Shown here: piece by piece, positions 51,214 through 60,086 of the stretch
How the letters are laid out: every line of letters starts with the position of its first letter
Numbering within the stretch: the stretch's first letter is position 1
NCBI RefSeq assembly: GCF_010119205.1
Contig: NZ_WRXM01000001.1
Coordinates: forward strand, 682,001-746,000
Direction of reading: 5' to 3'
DNA length: 64,000 nucleotides
Origin: Haloarcula limicola
GTDB lineage: Archaea; Halobacteriota; Halobacteria; Halobacteriales; Haloarculaceae
The notes under the pieces: model-generated
Seen by the model: the letters and a program-made list of their open reading frames with translations, nothing else
Database searches by the model: none
What the model was told of the DNA's origin: nothing
Program-made: the position numbers and the translations under genes

Positions 51214-52137
51214 TCAGCGAGCGTCGGCGGCGGCCACGCTATCGGCCAGTCGGCCGACCCCCATACACGCTTTCTGGAGTTGCTCTAACGCGTAGAACAC
51301 GCACAGCGTGCGGAGCGGAAAGGTCGTCCCGGCGCGGTCCTGAACGTCCGTCGCGGAGTCGCGGAGCTTTCGCGGGGAGAGCGTCGGGAGGTAGTTCGCG
51401 GGCGTGAACAACGGGTGTCTGTCGAATCGGTCCGGGTAGTAGCGCCGTCGCTGGCTGAGTCCGCGGCCGATCCTGACGTACTTTTCCGCGAGCTCTCGCA
51501 CCGACCGCGGCGGGTGGTACATCGTCACCGACGGGTCGAAGGCCTGCTCGAACCCGGCGTCGTGGACCCGACGACCAAACTCCAGATCGCCCGAGGAGCG
51601 GAACCGCTCGTCGAACCGCCCGACGGTCTCGACCACCTCGCGCCGAACCGCGAGACAGCAGGTCGGCGCGAACTGTTCCTCCTCGACGTAGCGTTCGATG
51701 GGAAACTCCGAGACGTGGTTGAACGCGACGACGGGGCCGTCCTCGGGTCGCCCCTCGATCTGTACGTCGAAGCCGACGTACTCCGCCGACTGCATCGCCG
51801 CGGCCACGTCGTCGACCCATGCGGGCCCGACCCGCATATCGGCGTCGACGAACGCCAGTATCTCGCCGCTCGCCCGCTCGATGCCGGCGTTGCGGGCCGC
51901 GTAGGACCCCTGAATCTCGTCCTCGACGAGGAGTTCGACGAGGTCGGGACGCGCCCGGCAGTACGACGCGACGACCGCAGGCGTCCGGTCGGTCGAACCG
52001 TTGTCGACCACCAGCACCTCGTAGGGCGTCGAGACCGCTTGCTCGGTGAGCGTCCGCAGCGTCCGGTCGACGCCCTCGGGATCGTCGTACACGGGGACGA
52101 TCACCGAGACGGTCGGCGCGGCTCCCTCGGCGGTCAT
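51214..52137 (-). CDS. GT2 family glycosyltransferase
   Basis: 307 aa from the ATG at 52137; the frame extends to 52296 without conserved sequence. VSVIVPVYDDPEGVDRTL and VVDNGSTDRTPAVV start the GT-A fold, GSYAARNAGIERASGEILAFVDADMRV contains the DxD, and FRSSGDLEFGRRVHDAG is the acceptor-side ED motif region. No membrane helices except a possible C-terminal amphipathic segment. Part of the surface glycan island; opposite in strand to its neighbours. Confidence 0.87.
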   Translation of the reverse strand: MTAEGAAPTVSVIVPVYDDPEGVDRTLRTLTEQAVSTPYEVLVVDNGSTDRTPAVVASYCRARPDLVELLVEDEIQGSYAARNAGIERASGEILAFVDADMRVGPAWVDDVAAAMQSAEYVGFDVQIEGRPEDGPVVAFNHVSEFPIERYVEEEQFAPTCCLAVRREVVETVGRFDERFRSSGDLEFGRRVHDAGFEQAFDPSVTMYHPPRSVRELAEKYVRIGRGLSQRRRYYPDRFDRHPLFTPANYLPTLSPRKLRDSATDVQDRAGTTFPLRTLCVFYALEQLQKACMGVGRLADSVAAADAR

Positions 52138-52280
52138 CTGTCTGCCTGCGATGCCGCACGATACCGGCATAGCTATGCACTGGCTTCCGCGCTCTCCGGT
52201 CCGTCCCGTCTCCGATTGCGGAACGCCGCTCCGGTCGTAGGAGTCCCATAACTTTGCGCGACCCCGCTCACAGCGCCGCC

Positions 52281-53807
52281 GTGGGACTCGTATCACGGCT
52301 CGTCGGCGCGGTTCGACTCGTTCGACTGGTCCCGCGCCTCCTCACGCCGGGCGACTCGGTCATGGAGCGAACCGCGACCGGCGGCGTCTGGCTGTCGCTG
52401 CTGACGGTCGCCGACCGAGTCCTCCGGCTCGGGATGTTCGTCGTCCTCGCGCGAGTGCTCGCCCCCGCGGATTTCGGCCTCCTGGGCCTGGGACTGCTCG
52501 TCCTCGCCGTGCTTCGACGCGTCTCCAGACTCGGTCTCGACGAGGCGCTGATACAGCGCGAGGAGGCGGACGTGGACGCCTACCTCGACACGACGTGGGT
52601 CCTCACCATCGCCCGCGGCGTCGTCATCGCCGCCGTCACCGTCGCCGCCGCGCCGACCGTCGCCGGGGTGTTCACTGAACCGGCGTTACGAACAATACTG
52701 CCGGTATTGGCCCTCTCGCCGCTCCTCGCCGGCCTTCGTAATCCCGGCATCATCTACTTCCGGAAGGAGCTGGCCTTCCACCGCCAGTTCGCCTACACGC
52801 TCTCGGGGACCGTCGCCCAGGTGGCCGTCGCCGTCGCCGTCGCCCTCGTCTATCAGAACGTCTGGGCGCTGGTGCTGGGTGTGGTCGCGGGCGCGGCCGT
52901 CCGCACCGCGGTGTCACACGCCATCCACGGCTATCGGCCCGGACTGGCGTTCGACGCTACGGCGGCGCGGGAGCTGCTCGGGTTCGGGAAGTGGATCTTC
53001 GGCTCCGGACTGGTGCTGCTGGCGCTCAACCAGGGCGACGACGCGCTCGTCGGCTGGCTGCTCGGCGCGTCGGCGCTCGGGTTCTACCAGATGGCGTTCC
53101 GGCTCTCGAACGCGCCCGCGACCGAGGTGAGCCACGTCGTCTCGAAGGCGACCTTCCCGGCGTTCTCGAAGGTTCAGGACGACGTCGAGCGACTCCGCGA
53201 GGGGTTCTTCAGGACGGTTCGGATCGTCGTCGCGCTCGCGTTCCCGATGGCCGTCGGCATCGCCGTCGTCGCCCCGGCGTTCGTCCGAGCCGCCCTCGGT
53301 CCCGACTGGCTCCCCATCGTCGATGCGATGCGGTTGTTAGCGCTCTGGGGGGCACTCCGGGCGCTGGTCGCCGTCGTCGGCCCGCTCTTTCAGGCGACCG
53401 GGCGACCCCAGTACAGCACGGTCCTCCAGCTGTCGCGGCTCGCCATCGTCGCGGCGCTCGTCTATCCCGCGGCCCTCCGATGGGGCTTCAGCGGCGTCGC
53501 GAGCGTCCTCGTCGCCAGCGCCGTCGTCCAGAACCCGGTCGCGCTCGCCGTCGCGCTCCGCGTCGTCGACGGGAGTCCGCGGCGGTTCCTCCGGGCGGTC
53601 GCCCTCCCGACCGTCGCGGCGCTCTCGATGGGTATCGTCGTCCTCGCGACGGCGGCGGCGCTCCCGCCGCTCTCGTCGCTGGCGGCGCTGTGCTGTCTCG
53701 TCGCGGTCGGCGTCGTCACCTATCCGCTCTTCCTCATTTTGGGCGCGCGGGCGCTCGAGACGAAACTCGGCGACGATCTCACCGTCGTCCGCGAGGCGCT
53801 CACCTGA
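52281..53807 (+). CDS. Polysaccharide/oligosaccharide flippase (Wzx-like)
   Basis: 508 aa from a GTG at 52281 (an ATG at 52362 is the next option). About 14 helices of the polysaccharide-transport/MOP superfamily: TATGGVWLSLLTVADRVLRLG, ARVLAPADFGLLGLGLLVL, DYLDTTWVLTIARG-type periodicity, RNPGIIYFRKELAFHRQF, LLALNQGDDALVGWLLG. It would flip lipid-linked glycan units. Ends overlapping by eight bases with the facing glycosyltransferase. Confidence 0.87.
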   Translation: MGLVSRLVGAVRLVRLVPRLLTPGDSVMERTATGGVWLSLLTVADRVLRLGMFVVLARVLAPADFGLLGLGLLVLAVLRRVSRLGLDEALIQREEADVDAYLDTTWVLTIARGVVIAAVTVAAAPTVAGVFTEPALRTILPVLALSPLLAGLRNPGIIYFRKELAFHRQFAYTLSGTVAQVAVAVAVALVYQNVWALVLGVVAGAAVRTAVSHAIHGYRPGLAFDATAARELLGFGKWIFGSGLVLLALNQGDDALVGWLLGASALGFYQMAFRLSNAPATEVSHVVSKATFPAFSKVQDDVERLREGFFRTVRIVVALAFPMAVGIAVVAPAFVRAALGPDWLPIVDAMRLLALWGALRALVAVVGPLFQATGRPQYSTVLQLSRLAIVAALVYPAALRWGFSGVASVLVASAVVQNPVALAVALRVVDGSPRRFLRAVALPTVAALSMGIVVLATAAALPPLSSLAALCCLVAVGVVTYPLFLILGARALETKLGDDLTVVREALT

Positions 53808-54798
53808 CTCGCGACGCACTACTGCGCGTACCGTCGAGCGCTCGCGCGAGCGTGCGCCGACACGCTCGGGCCGGAACCCACGTGTACTTCCCGCCGAGCG
53901 ACGCCAGGAGGTACGCGTAGGTGCGAAGCGTCGTCGGGCGGTGACGGAGCGACCGGCGTAGATACGAGACCGCCTCGCGGCGGCGTCCGTTCCGGGCGGC
54001 GGCGACCGCGAGTTCGCGCAACAGGGCGGCGAGGAACGACCGTTCGTAGCTCTCGCCTCGCGCTGCGACAGTCTCTCGGTGCTTCTCGACCAGCAGCGGG
54101 AACGCCACGTCGCGCTTTCGCGCGTAGTCGTCGGAGATCTGCTCGTGGCCGGTGAACCGTCGAACCGTCAGCGGGTCGGGGACGGCCACGCACTCGAACG
54201 CGGTGGCGAGACGGAGGTACCACTCCTTGTCCTGCCAACACGGGAACCGCTCGTCGAGGACGCCGACCTCGTCGAACACCGAGGTGTGGACCGCGACCGT
54301 CGAGAACGGGCCGTACTCGGCGCCCGAGACCAGATTGCGCAGAAACTCTCCCCCGGTCGCCGGACGCGTGACGGCGGTGGTCGCCCCTGACGCGTCGACA
54401 CATCGCTGACCGGTGAACGCGACGGCCGCGTCGTCGGCCGCCCGCAGCGCCGCCACCTGTCGAGTGAGCTTCGTCGGCTCCCAGCGGTCGTCGTCGTCCA
54501 GAAACGCGATGTACTCACCGGTCGCCGCCTCGATGCCGGTGTTCCGGGCGGCGTTCGCGCCTCGGTTCTCGTCGTGACGACGGACCGCGTATCGCGTGAG
54601 ATCCGACAGCGACGCGTCGCCGAACGTCGCGTCGGCGAGCGCCCGCTCGACGTCGGCGCTTGAGCCGTCGTCGACGACCACCAGTTCCATCGGTCGATAC
54701 CGCTGTTCGAGGACGCTCTCGACGGCGTCTACGAGGAACGTCGGCCGCTCGTAGGTCGGCACGACGACGCTGACCAGCGGGGAGTCACCGGCACCCAT
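53800..54798 (-). CDS. GT2 family glycosyltransferase
   Basis: 332 aa. VSVVVPTYERPTFLVDAVESVL, VVVDDGSSADV, GANAARNTGIEAATGEYIAFLDDDDRW (DDDD as metal site) and DKEWYLRLA, all GT-A features. The C-terminal 60 residues are basic with a possible membrane-associated helix. A TATA box (54835-54843, minus strand) gives a leader of about 12 bases. Confidence 0.88.
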   Translation of the reverse strand: MGAGDSPLVSVVVPTYERPTFLVDAVESVLEQRYRPMELVVVDDGSSADVERALADATFGDASLSDLTRYAVRRHDENRGANAARNTGIEAATGEYIAFLDDDDRWEPTKLTRQVAALRAADDAAVAFTGQRCVDASGATTAVTRPATGGEFLRNLVSGAEYGPFSTVAVHTSVFDEVGVLDERFPCWQDKEWYLRLATAFECVAVPDPLTVRRFTGHEQISDDYARKRDVAFPLLVEKHRETVAARGESYERSFLAALLRELAVAAARNGRRREAVSYLRRSLRHRPTTLRTYAYLLASLGGKYTWVPARACRRTLARALDGTRSSASRVR

Positions 54799-54834
54799 CG
54801 GCCGACTCTCGGCGGACGAACCACTTTGTTAGTC

Positions 54835-54843
54835 AATTTATAC
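54835..54843 (-). promoter_or_regulatory. TATA box of the GT2 gene
   Basis: Minus strand GTATAAATT, 37-45 bases upstream of the ATG at 54798. Confidence 0.5.
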
Positions 54844-54899
54844 GGGCGGTGCCGCGAGAGGCGCGTTCGAAAAAACGGCGAGTTGTGTCGGGTACCGCG

Positions 54900-56693
54900 C
54901 TACTCGGGCACGTCGACCGTCACCGTGTAGGTGCCGTGGTCGTACGTGTCGGTCACCGAGTCTTCGAGTTCCTGCTGGTCCGCGCGCTCGCGGCTCCAGC
55001 CGGGGCCTTCCTTCTCGTAGCTCACCAGCGTGAGCTTCATCTCGCAGTCCTTCTTGACCTCGAACGTCATCGTCGCCTCGCCGTCGTCCACGTCGTAGTC
55101 CTTCACTTCGACGCACTCTCTCGTCTCCTCGCACAGCGTCGAGGGCTGTCCGTGCCGCGTGATCGCGTCGTCGGAGCTACCGTGGACGTACTTGATGAGG
55201 CGCTTCTGGTCGCTGTAGAACTTCTCGCTGTCGGCGTCGCCGAACTCCGCTATCGGCTCGCCCTTGACGAGGTCGATCTGGTAGTAGGCGTCTGCTCGGT
55301 CTTTGCCTTCTTCACCGTCTTCGTGGTCGTGTTCGTCGCCGTCTTCGCCGTCGTCACCGTCGTGGTCGTGACCGTCGTCGCCGTCGTGTTCGTCCTCATC
55401 TTTTCCGTCGTCACCGTCGTGTTCGTCCTCATCTTTTCCGTCGTCGCCGTCGTGTTCGTCCTCATCTTTTCCGTCGTCGCCGTCGTCACCGTCATCTCCG
55501 TCGTCTCCATTCTGTCCGTCATCGCCGTCGTCACCGTCGTCACCGTCATCGCCGTCATCTCCATCATCGCCGTCATCGCCATCGTCTCCGTCATCGCCGT
55601 CGTCTCCGTCGTCTCCATCCTGTCCGTCATCTCCGTCATCGCCGTCATCGCCATCGTCTCCATCCTGTCCGTCATCTCCGTCATCGCCGTCATCGCCATC
55701 GTCTCCATCCTGTCCGTCATCGCCGTCGTCACCGCCGTCGTCGGGCATCGAGCAGAACGCGAGGTAGCTGATCCCCTGCGTCGTGCTCACTTCGCCGCTG
55801 CTCGCACCGCCGACGTCGTTGACTTGCTCCGGCTGGCTGCCGCCGCCGGCCTGGACAACCACGACATCGACGTTCTCACTGGAGTCCCAGTCGACGTGGG
55901 TCGGCCCTTCCGCGGGGTTGCCGTCGTCGTACTCGAAGTCGCTGAACGAGACGACGTCGTCGCCCTGGTCTAAGACGAAGCCGTAGTCGCCGTTCGTCTG
56001 TTCCCAGTTGTACTTCGCGATCAGTTCCTCGTCGACGGTACAGGGACTGGACGGAGTGCGGTCACCGTCCTGGCCGTCATCCCCGTCGTCACCGTCCTGA
56101 CCGTCGTCGCCGTCGTTACCGTCCTGCTCGTCTTCTTCGTCCTGCTGGTCGGTAACGGTGATCGATGCGCCCGCGGTGTCGGACACGCTGTACTCCTGGC
56201 CCTGGATGGTTCCGAGGGCGCTGACCGAGATCGAGACGGACGCCGTTCCGGGCTCGTCACCTTCGACGGTGACGGTCCCGATCGTCACGGTTCCGCTCGG
56301 CGACGAGCTCATGCCGGCCATCGACACCGAGGCCTCGGAGCCGTCACTCGCGACGCTGGTCTCGTTGAACGACGGGTTGCCGGCCGCGGAGATGTCCGCG
56401 ATGGTCGCGACGTTCGTGTCGTCGACGCTGACGGTGTACGTCGCCGCGCCGACGCCGTCGCTCGCGCCCTCGACGACGACGTCGTAGGTCGTCGCTCCGC
56501 CCGCCTCGACCGACGAGCTGCCGGGATCGAGGGTTACGGTGACGCCGTCGGGTGCCTGTTGCTGCGCTACCCCACCGCCTGGACCGATCGCGGTCGCGGC
56601 CGCGCCGGCACCCGCGAAGGCGACGGCGACGGCCAGTGCGATGACTAGCAGACTACTCGCGCTCGCTCTGTTCTGTGGTTTCCGTATCTTCAT
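54900..56693 (-). CDS. Secreted cohesin-like protein with Asp/Gly-rich repeat
   Basis: 597 aa from the ATG at 56693 (frame open further to 56816). Signal helix 12-38; cohesin-type sandwich about 50-180 (VTVTLDPGSSSVEAGGATTYDVVVEG, DGVGAATYTVSVDDTNVATI, SGTVTIGTVTVEG, GTASVSISVSALG, ASITVTD); an acidic linker; a domain with CTVDEELIAKYNWEQTNGDYGF and HVDWDSSENVDVVVVQAG; then a run of about 155 residues almost only D and G with a few Q, H, K; and a C-terminal domain with two cysteine pairs (LCEETRECVEVK). Surface-exposed and highly acidic. The name follows haloarchaeal proteins annotated as cohesin domain, as I recall them. A role as receptor for dockerin-like tails is inference. Confidence 0.78.
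   Translation of the reverse strand: MKIRKPQNRASASSLLVIALAVAVAFAGAGAAATAIGPGGGVAQQQAPDGVTVTLDPGSSSVEAGGATTYDVVVEGASDGVGAATYTVSVDDTNVATIADISAAGNPSFNETSVASDGSEASVSMAGMSSSPSGTVTIGTVTVEGDEPGTASVSISVSALGTIQGQEYSVSDTAGASITVTDQQDEEDEQDGNDGDDGQDGDDGDDGQDGDRTPSSPCTVDEELIAKYNWEQTNGDYGFVLDQGDDVVSFSDFEYDDGNPAEGPTHVDWDSSENVDVVVVQAGGGSQPEQVNDVGGASSGEVSTTQGISYLAFCSMPDDGGDDGDDGQDGDDGDDGDDGDDGQDGDDGDDGDDGDDGQDGDDGDDGDDGDDGDDGDDGDDGDDGDDGDDGDDGQNGDDGDDGDDGDDGKDEDEHDGDDGKDEDEHDGDDGKDEDEHDGDDGHDHDGDDGEDGDEHDHEDGEEGKDRADAYYQIDLVKGEPIAEFGDADSEKFYSDQKRLIKYVHGSSDDAITRHGQPSTLCEETRECVEVKDYDVDDGEATMTFEVKKDCEMKLTLVSYEKEGPGWSRERADQQELEDSVTDTYDHGTYTVTVDVPE
55290..55745 (-). repeat. Asp/Gly-codon repeat region with tandem duplications
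   Basis: Low-complexity coding repeat. Two perfect 45-nt copies stand in tandem at 55621-55665 and 55666-55710, and a 33-nt unit coding KDEDEHDGDDG is present three times around 55395-55490. Repeat frame is kept throughout (multiples of 3). Confidence 0.85.
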
Positions 56694-57180
56694 ATTGTGG
56701 TTCTCTCGTCGGACGGCAACGGGTACTGCCGACGGTGTACTCGACGCTGCCGTCGAAGTCGGACTGCACCGCCGGGTCCCGTCATCGGGCCGTCCCCGTC
56801 TGCGGGCGCTCCCCACCCCTCACCGCACCGAGGCTCTCGGTGTCGTCCGACCGCTCGTCGGGAGGGAGTGAACGCGGGATCGGTCCGCTGGGCCGGCGCT
56901 GGTCCGACATGCGTGCGATAAAGCGGCGATAAGTGGCTTGGTAATGGTCGAGTTATCGCGTCTTCCAGTTCCTTGCAAAGCTATCAGTATCTGGTTACTC
57001 ACCGTTCGGAACCGTCTAGTTCGAGTGGTGACCGCACTCGAGACAGACTCGAAGAGCGACGGAAAAAGGAGAGAGAACCGACAGTACGGAACGCTGTCGT
57101 CTTTCGGCGACGACGGGCGGATTCCGCCCCCGGAAACCGAAGACAGCAGTTATTTATTCGTGACTTCCTAAGCCGCGAGC
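56694..57180. other. Divergent intergenic region before coxB
   Basis: 487 bases without a convincing gene (an open frame at 56973 is basic, composition-biased and lacks any motif). It contains the promoters for both flanking genes, an AT-richer part at 56905-57000 with GCGATAA repeated at 56909 and 56922, and the coxB TATA box. Confidence 0.5.
57149..57158 (+). promoter_or_regulatory. TATA box of coxB
   Basis: GTTATTTATT, 23-32 bases before the ATG at 57181, so the transcript should be leaderless. Confidence 0.5.
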
Positions 57181-58164
57181 ATGACCCGGAGACGTGTCGG
57201 TCTTGCCGCTCTGTTCGGCGCGGCGTTACTCGCGCTCGCCGTCGAACCGGTCGCCGCACAGCCGTCCGCCTCGACGACGGTAGAGCAGATCTGGGACCTG
57301 AACATGAATCTGCTCTACGTCGCGATCCCGATCACCGTCCTCGTCGAGGGGATCCTCATCTACACCGTCTGGCGCTTCCGTAAACAGGACGAGCCCCTAC
57401 CGACGATGGAGAACCGCCGGCTCGAGATCACGTGGACGGTCGCCACCGCGATCATCCTCCTGTTCGTCGGCGTCGCCTCCTATCAGGTCTTGGCTAACCC
57501 CTACGTCACGGCCGAAGCGCAAGGCGCGAACATCCAGCAGGAGAACCCCGAACACATCGAGATACAGGCGTATCGCTACGGCTGGTCGTTCTACCACAAC
57601 GGTTCGAGTTTCAGTAACGAGGCCCAGGCCACATCGACCGGAACGCTTCGGCTCCCGGTGGATAGAAACGTGAAGTTGCGGGTGACATCTCGCGACTGGC
57701 TCCACGCGTTCCACGTCCCGAGTCTGGGACTGAAAGCCGACGCCTTCCCGGGACAGTACAACCGCCTCACGACGAAACCGACGGAGACCGGAACGTATCA
57801 GCTCTACTGCGCGGAGTACTGTGGCTCCGGCCACTCCCAGATGCTCGGCGAGGTCGTCGTGATGCCCCAGGACGAGTACGACCAGTGGGTCCAGCAGCAG
57901 GCCCAGAGCAGCCAGTCGGGCAACCAGACGAGCCAATCGGGCAACCAGACCAGTCAGTCCGGCAACCAGACGACGGGAACGCCGCAAGGCACGCAGACGG
58001 CAGAAGGCAACGAAACAGGAACGCCACAGGGGACGCAAACTGAAACGCCTCAGGGAACCCAGAGCGGGCAGGCAACGCAGACCGCACAGCCGACGCAATC
58101 CGGTGAGGCAACGCAGACGCCCCAGACCACCGGAACCGCACAAGCGACCCAGACCGCGAACTAA
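57181..58164 (+). CDS. coxB: Cytochrome c oxidase subunit II (CuA protein)
   Basis: 327 aa. Signal peptide ending near residue 26, two helices (about 42-62 and 82-102), then the CuA cupredoxin domain: the ligand H in LHAFHVPSLGLKADAFPG, and YCAEYCGSGHSQM with two Cys, E, H and M. This is the electron entry of a heme-copper oxidase at the outer face. Residues after 245 form an unusual tail: three copies of QSGNQTS followed by about 60 residues of Gly/Thr/Gln (TPQGTQT-type). The tail has several N-x-T sequons. Subunit I is not in the window. Confidence 0.92.
   Translation: MTRRRVGLAALFGAALLALAVEPVAAQPSASTTVEQIWDLNMNLLYVAIPITVLVEGILIYTVWRFRKQDEPLPTMENRRLEITWTVATAIILLFVGVASYQVLANPYVTAEAQGANIQQENPEHIEIQAYRYGWSFYHNGSSFSNEAQATSTGTLRLPVDRNVKLRVTSRDWLHAFHVPSLGLKADAFPGQYNRLTTKPTETGTYQLYCAEYCGSGHSQMLGEVVVMPQDEYDQWVQQQAQSSQSGNQTSQSGNQTSQSGNQTTGTPQGTQTAEGNETGTPQGTQTETPQGTQSGQATQTAQPTQSGEATQTPQTTGTAQATQTAN
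57909..57980 (+). repeat. Tandem repeat in coxB tail with N-glycosylation sequons
   Basis: Three 24-nt units coding QSGNQTS(T) with variation at third codon positions, so not a very recent duplication. Confidence 0.7.
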
Positions 58165-58221
58165 CGACGGCCGAATTTTTTCCTCGCAACTGTTAGGACC
58201 CGACCCCCGCTAGCGGTCGGT

Positions 58222-58653
58222 ATGGAGTACTTCGAAGACCTCGCGATCGGCGATTCGGCGACGTTCGGCGAGTACGAGGTGACTCGCGAAGAGATAACGA
58301 CGTTCGCGGGCCAGTACGATCCCCAGCCGTTTCACACCGACGGGGACGCCGCCGAGGAGTCGATGTTCGGCGGACTGGTCGCGAGCGGGTGGCACACGGC
58401 GGCGATGACGATGCGGTTACTCGTCGACCACCGGTTGTCGGGTACCGGTGCGATGGGCGCACTGGGCGTCGATTCGCTTCGGTGGCCGGTACCGGTTCGG
58501 CCCGACGACGTGCTCTCGGTGCGAACCGAAGTCGTCGAGAAAGAGGAGTGGGGCGACGCGCGCGGTCGCGTCGCGACGGAGGTCACGACGACTACCGACG
58601 CCGACGAGACCGTCCTCTCGATGATCGGACAGGTCCTCTGGCAGCGGCGTTAG
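58222..58653 (+). CDS. MaoC family dehydratase / hydratase
   Basis: 143 aa. Hot-dog fold with the R-specific hydratase motif FAGQYDPQPFHTD (Asp and His catalytic), then FGGLVASGWHTAAMTMRLLVD. Likely an acyl-CoA hydratase acting on enoyl thioesters. Ends overlapping four bases with the facing HTH gene. Confidence 0.87.
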   Translation: MEYFEDLAIGDSATFGEYEVTREEITTFAGQYDPQPFHTDGDAAEESMFGGLVASGWHTAAMTMRLLVDHRLSGTGAMGALGVDSLRWPVPVRPDDVLSVRTEVVEKEEWGDARGRVATEVTTTTDADETVLSMIGQVLWQRR

Positions 58654-58913
58654 TCGCCGGTCGCTGAGTACGCGGACTCCTCAGTAGCGGCGACGGCGCG
58701 ACGACCGTCTCCGGTGACACGGTATACCGGTTCTGCCGTGACTCGTTCGAGGAGCCCTGCCGCCGCGAGCTGCTCGCAGCGCTGTCTGGCTTCGTCCAGC
58801 GGGACGGGACACCGACTGGCGGCGACGGTGGGGTACTCGGGCGCGGTCTCGGCGAGCGTTTCGAGGAGCGTCGAGTCGGTCGACGGCAACGATGGCGCGC
58901 GTGATTGTGCCAT
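58650..58913 (-). CDS. Small helix-turn-helix protein
   Basis: 87 aa from the ATG at 58913 (an in-frame ATG at 58928 is an option). The order of helices (LLETLAETAPEYPTV, PLDEARQRCEQLAAAGLLERV, then the wing YRVTGDGRRAVAA) fits a winged HTH with PLDEARQRCEQL as recognition region. Target unknown. Confidence 0.65.
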   Translation of the reverse strand: MAQSRAPSLPSTDSTLLETLAETAPEYPTVAASRCPVPLDEARQRCEQLAAAGLLERVTAEPVYRVTGDGRRAVAATEESAYSATGD

Positions 58914-58983
58914 GGTATCGTATACCACGGTCGACGAACGGATATCTCTTAAACCTATCGGCCATAAAACGGCGTCTAACTGG

Positions 58984-59718
58984 TCACCCGCAGATGTTCG
59001 CGGTCGCGTATACGTCGCCGTCGTCGGTCACGACCACCCCGACGCCGAGTCGTTCCGCGTTATCGAGGAACAACCGTTCGCGGTAGGTGTCAGAGCGCAG
59101 CCACTCGTTTACGATCGCCTGTGCGACGGCGCTGTCGTTCGCGTTGAACTGCGTCTCGCCGTTCGCTTCGTAGGTCTGTCCGGCGACGGTCGCGCCGACC
59201 GCCTCGAAGCGATTCCGCCGGGGAGTCTCGATGTAGGAGTGTTCGGCCGACTTGAACTCGCAGTACTGCGTCAGGTCGTGGTTCTCGTATCGCTCCGCGC
59301 TGGTGACGCCGTCGATAGTGTGGGCCGCGTTTCGAGCCTCGGCCATCGCTTCGCTGTGACCCTGTGCCATCGCTTCGACGCGCTTTGCCGTTCTACCGCC
59401 GGTTTCGAACCTGTCGATTCCCTCAGCCGCCCGCGCGTCGCTGAGGTACGTGGCGACGTACGTGGAGATCGCAGTCTCGTTGAACCGCGACGGTGATATC
59501 GACGTTCGCCGTTCGGTTCGAACTGGCGTCGCCGTCTTCGTCGCCGTCGCCGGCGCGGGCGTCGCCGTCGCGGTTTCGATATTCCCCTGCGATTCCGTCG
59601 GCGTCTCGGTCGGCGCACTCGCCAGTCCGCCGTCGAGCTGTGAGCCGATTATCACGCCGACGCTGACCGCCGAGAGGAGGACGACCCCCGCCAGACCGAT
59701 GAGGACCTTGTTGACCAT
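58984..59718 (-). CDS. Secreted CAP-domain protein
   Basis: 244 aa. One N-terminal helix (5-25) as signal anchor, a Thr/Pro-rich linker of about 50 residues, then a CAP (SCP/PR1-like) domain: GHSEAMAEARNAAHTI, NAN... and AIVNEWLRSDTYRERLFLDNAERLGVGVVVTDDGDVYATANICG. The CAP2 motif GVGV...Y.T.N is clear; the typical HN...R histidine is replaced by AAHTI. Two cysteines may form a disulfide. Extracellular, role unknown. Confidence 0.82.
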   Translation of the reverse strand: MVNKVLIGLAGVVLLSAVSVGVIIGSQLDGGLASAPTETPTESQGNIETATATPAPATATKTATPVRTERRTSISPSRFNETAISTYVATYLSDARAAEGIDRFETGGRTAKRVEAMAQGHSEAMAEARNAAHTIDGVTSAERYENHDLTQYCEFKSAEHSYIETPRRNRFEAVGATVAGQTYEANGETQFNANDSAVAQAIVNEWLRSDTYRERLFLDNAERLGVGVVVTDDGDVYATANICG

Positions 59719-59807
59719 CTGCTATCCCGTTACTTGTTCTGATATGTAAGTGTACCTTCACCGGTGGCATCGGAAAGGCACTTTAGCCAGGGAGGGCCAC
59801 TGCCCGT

Positions 59808-60086
59808 ATGGTCGAGAACGTAATCTGGCCGGCGGCCTTCGACGCGGAGCGCTCGCGCAGCGAGGGCCGACGGGTCCCCCGCGACGTCGCCATCGCCGAT
59901 CCGACTGTGGACGAGATCGCCAAGGCCGTCCAGCAGGTCGGCTACGACGCCGTCATCGAGCGCGACAAGGCGTATCCGAGGGAATACGAGACCCGCGGGC
60001 GCGTGCTCGTGAAGAACGCCGACGACGCCACGAAGACGGACCTCCTCGGTGCCGTCGCCGTCTATCTGCAGGCCTTGCGCGAATGA
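59808..60086 (+). CDS. srp19: Signal recognition particle protein SRP19
   Basis: 92 aa. [22 protein letters not shown] then [18 protein letters not shown] and [16 protein letters not shown]; it matches archaeal SRP19 over the full length. It binds 7S RNA and helps SRP54 loading. The stop overlaps gar1 by four bases (ATGA). Confidence 0.95.
   Translation: MVENVIWPAAFDAERSRSEGRRVPRDVAIADPTVDEIAKAVQQVGYDAVIERDKAYPREYETRGRVLVKNADDATKTDLLGAVAVYLQALRE

Noticed and set aside
55290-55745. Repeat considered as CRISPR
   Set aside because: No unique spacers; the repeats are coding, in frame and directly adjoining.
56973-57383. 136-codon plus-strand frame upstream of coxB
   Set aside because: Arg-rich, overlaps the coxB start in another frame, no conserved look.
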